Source: Billgrantia kenyensis (GTDB taxonomy: Bacteria > Pseudomonadota > Gammaproteobacteria > Pseudomonadales > Halomonadaceae). Taken from it: 64,000 nt of DNA. The notes under the pieces are model-generated. The model ran no database searches. It worked only from the letters and a program-made list of their open reading frames with translations, and had not been told where the DNA came from. Position 1 is the first letter of the stretch, and the number at the start of each line of letters is the position of its first letter. The DNA lies in the NCBI RefSeq assembly GCF_013697085.1, contig NZ_JACEFT010000012.1, positions 56,549-120,548 of the forward strand, read 5' to 3'. Made by a program: the position numbers and the translations under genes. Positions 62,601-64,000 of this stretch are shown piece by piece.

Positions 62601-63531
62601 GCCCGTGCTCAAGAGTTGCGAAGCAAGTCTGCTGGCAAGAGCAGGAGAGCATGACCGGGCACTGACCTGCCATGGTGAGGCGCTAGCTTTATTAGGTAAT
62701 GAGCAAGGCCCTGTACGCGCTCGCTTGTTGCGAGCCCAGGCCATGATCCATGAAGGTTTGGGAGACATTCAATACGCCTGTCAGCAGCTGTGGCTGGCCT
62801 GCTCCACGTACCCTTACTCCCGTGAAACGGCACAGGCGTACAAGGACTTCAAGCGGCTCATACAGCAATGCCCAAGTGGTGAATTCGCCGAGTTGGCGCC
62901 GCTGCACCAGCGCATCAGCGATATATGGTCGGGCTACAAGGGGGAAAATCTTCAACATAGCTTTGGTGATTTTGGCTTGCCGTACCAGGGGTTAGAGCGG
63001 CTAAAGCTGCCCGGTACTCGACCTGCCGAGCAGCGCCTGGGAATCTATCCGTTAGCGAAATATTTGCCCGATGGGGCCCGCGCACTGGATATCGGTTGCA
63101 AACATGGTTTCCTGCTGCTCGGGCTGGCGGATAGGCTCAGCTACGGTGAAGGGTTCGATATCAGCCAGGCCTGCGTTGAAGTCGGTAGGGCTGTGGCGGA
63201 GCATCTCGGGATTCGTCATGTCCACCTCACCAGTAAGCCATTCGACAAATTCGAATGTGAAGAGCCGTTTGACCTGGTCATAGCTTGTGCGGTGCACCGC
63301 TGGATAGGTATGCCTCTGGAGCAATTTGGCGAAAAACTTTATCAGTTCTGTAATCCGGGTGGGGTGGTGTTGCTAGAAAGCCAAGGAATTCGGGAGATCG
63401 ACAAGACGGAGGTAGGCTTCACTCAGAATGCTCAAGCCATCGCCAGTGCTGGGTTTGAAGTGATTGAGACTGGTAGCTTGTGTGACGATGGTGTCAATTA
63501 TCGAGAGTTCTGGCTGTTGCGTCGACGTTGA
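59695..63531 (+). CDS. Multidomain TPR, sulfotransferase-like, FkbM-like and methyltransferase protein
   Basis: 1278 residues, cytosolic. In order: basic N-terminus, TPR repeats (about 30-235), a sulfotransferase-type domain (272-505) with phosphosulfate loop VSGLSRSGKSLVESLF (276-291) and a second candidate PAPS segment FCVRDLLDQGVTCYF (375-389), an FkbM-methyltransferase-like domain without a clear SAM loop (545-735), TPR-like helices (825-1060), and a SAM methyltransferase (1115-1275) with motif I LDIGCKHGF (1131-1139). It is AT-richer than its neighbours (bases 60841-60900 are 45% GC), suggesting transfer. Placed after the flagellin, it may modify flagellin or its glycan; this is inference. 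The ribosome site is weak. Confidence 0.75.
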   Translation: MSKKRRTPRPRSTRPLSAPYAARQHSGDRLRVELSRLSQLLNERRVEEALDTSRVLIANYPGHLEVAKLHGWALLQQEAYVEARPFLEQALNEAPYDPGLLTALARCLMFDEEAELALTLLERALAQDARRADTLSTRGSVYKMLQRIPEAIESYRQALAIDPSHLATHVNLSHLICYQPGDSAFKALEALYTAPSSTTEEKVRCGFTLGKAYLDIGKKSQAFAFFREANDLALGQVSPPSQSPEERLRFIQRHFTASLFPSLREGGRSEVPQVIVSGLSRSGKSLVESLFSGIEGVSLAGESTTLSDYVKELLEKQGGGLGDYLKQLTPERCREDAENYRARLDSENLQITTIPSDLWLLGLIGLWLPHVPIIFCVRDLLDQGVTCYFHHYQHSAAHSYTYDLNALGRHIGCFEKTMDHWAAVLPNPIFLVDYRELTENPEEVAGNLLGALGLKRSDAYRQQLERNANQISAISPIVSLDIPLPIRSDFNGIGHDFIECLGPLIDGYKAVQREFDAPAIPRSSNAGLDAESTSDTLALAHAGVAPMGEFNWQLPGRIVTFDNGGSFVLQSRFPELMHSGAFAVVCFDPTSRLADREELAELDEFQYFPHVLLGDEQSGSLHACLDPFLSATLEPLPEEQLPMHRRDGARVLAKLPVTSIALDRIEGLESLDYLVLDAYSDSAAILDHGRNALCDTLLIQVRIAFQPTHQRQPNLAELMHWAARNGFRFYRLHAPASYSHLPARDDLTRHQASELESADALLIPSHERMASLSDKQRIKLAFLLDTLFEIQDLSHSLLEAVEPRRAEEYLAARGYLGGEGSSSHETHSPVVAALAQVRQALARHSVQRAYTISSRLHQALPDVQEITLLCAESASLVGHDGKALELLTALHNKSVDDIQIVAALARAQLRAGLWWEAEAILQPHAGAGEALQIKRLMLESYLAHEGQPVGMHEAAMARCHVLLAAQPEEPVLKSCEASLLARAGEHDRALTCHGEALALLGNEQGPVRARLLRAQAMIHEGLGDIQYACQQLWLACSTYPYSRETAQAYKDFKRLIQQCPSGEFAELAPLHQRISDIWSGYKGENLQHSFGDFGLPYQGLERLKLPGTRPAEQRLGIYPLAKYLPDGARALDIGCKHGFLLLGLADRLSYGEGFDISQACVEVGRAVAEHLGIRHVHLTSKPFDKFECEEPFDLVIACAVHRWIGMPLEQFGEKLYQFCNPGGVVLLESQGIREIDKTEVGFTQNAQAIASAGFEVIETGSLCDDGVNYREFWLLRRR

Positions 63532-63583
63532 GACATTTGGGGCGACTCAGTGCGATTCGTGGCCGTATCTTCTGCTAATCGAC

Positions 63584-63610
63584 AGGCGCCTTGAGGCGCC
63601 TGCTTTATTT
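63584..63610 (+). terminator. Probable terminator after the multidomain gene
   Basis: AGGCGCC at 63584-63590 pairs perfectly with GGCGCCT at 63595-63601 around a four-base loop; the T-tract (GCTTTATTT) is broken by an A. Confidence 0.65.
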
Positions 63611-63624
63611 CGAGGGCGGAGTAG

Positions 63625-63819
63625 ATGACTGAAACCGAATACCAGCAAGTCATCGACGAACTGGAGCGGGTCATCCAGGACACACGTGCCACCATGGCGC
63701 GTTTCGAGTCCACCGGGATGGATGAGAAGATGCCGGAGGACTATGACAAGCTACTCGTGATTCTGGATGATGCCGTGAAGCAGCAGCGGGAGCATACGCA
63801 GGCCATGCTACGACGTTGA
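63625..63819 (+). CDS. Small helical protein of unknown function
   Basis: 64 residues, highly charged and probably all helical (QQVIDELERVIQDTRATMAR), without signal or membrane span. A GGGCGGAG stretch precedes the ATG. It could be a small chaperone-like or regulatory protein, but it does not resemble FliS or FliT and I do not recognise the family. Confidence 0.6.
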   Translation: MTETEYQQVIDELERVIQDTRATMARFESTGMDEKMPEDYDKLLVILDDAVKQQREHTQAMLRR

Positions 63820-64000
63820 GCGTCGTGCCCCAAGTCCCGGAGCGAGTTTGGCGCCTACCGCTGGGCAGCATCTCATCCGTGCCCCTACACATGGTCTCAT
63901 CAGGAATATTCACATTTAAACCGGGCGGTCTCAAGTCCCAAGCGCAACACTATTGAAGGGTGTCCGGTCCAGCGACTGATTTCTTGAGCACCTCGGAATA
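63820..64000. other. Unassigned right edge
   Basis: 181 bases with no frame, RNA or repeat that I can support; the next gene probably begins or ends outside the window. Confidence 0.4.

Noticed and set aside
63671..63934. 87-codon minus-strand frame at the right edge
   Set aside because: Overlaps the better-supported 64-residue gene and shows no ribosome site or recognisable motif.
1..64000. CRISPR array, prophage or IS element
   Set aside because: No regularly spaced repeats, integrase, transposase or phage structural gene was seen on either strand.

Overview
The window reads as chromosomal DNA of a GC-rich, polarly or peritrichously flagellated gammaproteobacterium, most likely Halomonas or a close relative in the Halomonadaceae. 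The evidence is protein resemblance plus conserved gene order: gacA-uvrC-pgsA-tRNA(Gly, Cys, Leu), lapA-lapB beside ihfB, and sdhE-ygfX beside nadB. No plasmid, prophage, CRISPR or IS signature was seen.

Left part (1-19600) is housekeeping and accessory metabolism. It holds a truncated HglS/DUF1338 enzyme, an NCS2 nucleobase permease divergent from a Crp/Fnr regulator, aromatic aminotransferase plus pterin dehydratase (phhB), a PAS-GGDEF cyclase, cyclopropane synthase, pyrF, lapA/lapB, ihfB, sdhE-ygfX, nadB, three tRNAs, pgsA, uvrC, gacA, tRNA-Ala and an amidase.

The middle (19600-48700) moves into motility. A divergent pair of c-di-GMP genes (one intact cyclase, one with degenerate GGDEF and EAL domains) has FliA-like (sigma28) promoter motifs in both directions. 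Then come flgN-flgM-flgA (minus strand), flgBCDEFGHIJKL (plus strand), and one long, tightly overlapping minus-strand run fliF-G-H-I-J-K-L-M-N-O-P-Q-R, with fliE divergent from fliF. FlgE carries an AT-rich extra segment and FliN a threefold repeated N-terminal motif.

The right part (48700-64000) is the late-flagellar and accessory end: flaG, a four-CBS-PAS-GGDEF-EAL protein, an orphan MotB-like protein, fliD, a HipBA toxin-antitoxin module, a second diverged copy of the fliD 3' end, a HigBA toxin-antitoxin module, a short flagellin, a full flagellin, and a 1278-residue protein joining TPR repeats, a sulfotransferase-like domain, an FkbM-like domain and a C-terminal methyltransferase. Seven sites share a TAAA/TCAA-N15-GCCGATA or GCCGTTA pattern (flgM, flgK, flaG, fliD, both flagellins, one cyclase); an eighth, before the degenerate GGDEF-EAL gene, has one mismatch. 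Together they outline a late-class regulon that includes c-di-GMP proteins.

The strongest candidates for something new are the toxin-antitoxin island between fliD and fliC, framed by repeated fliD 3' ends, and the multidomain protein after the flagellin, which may modify flagellin. Everything was read by eye from sequence; no searches were run.
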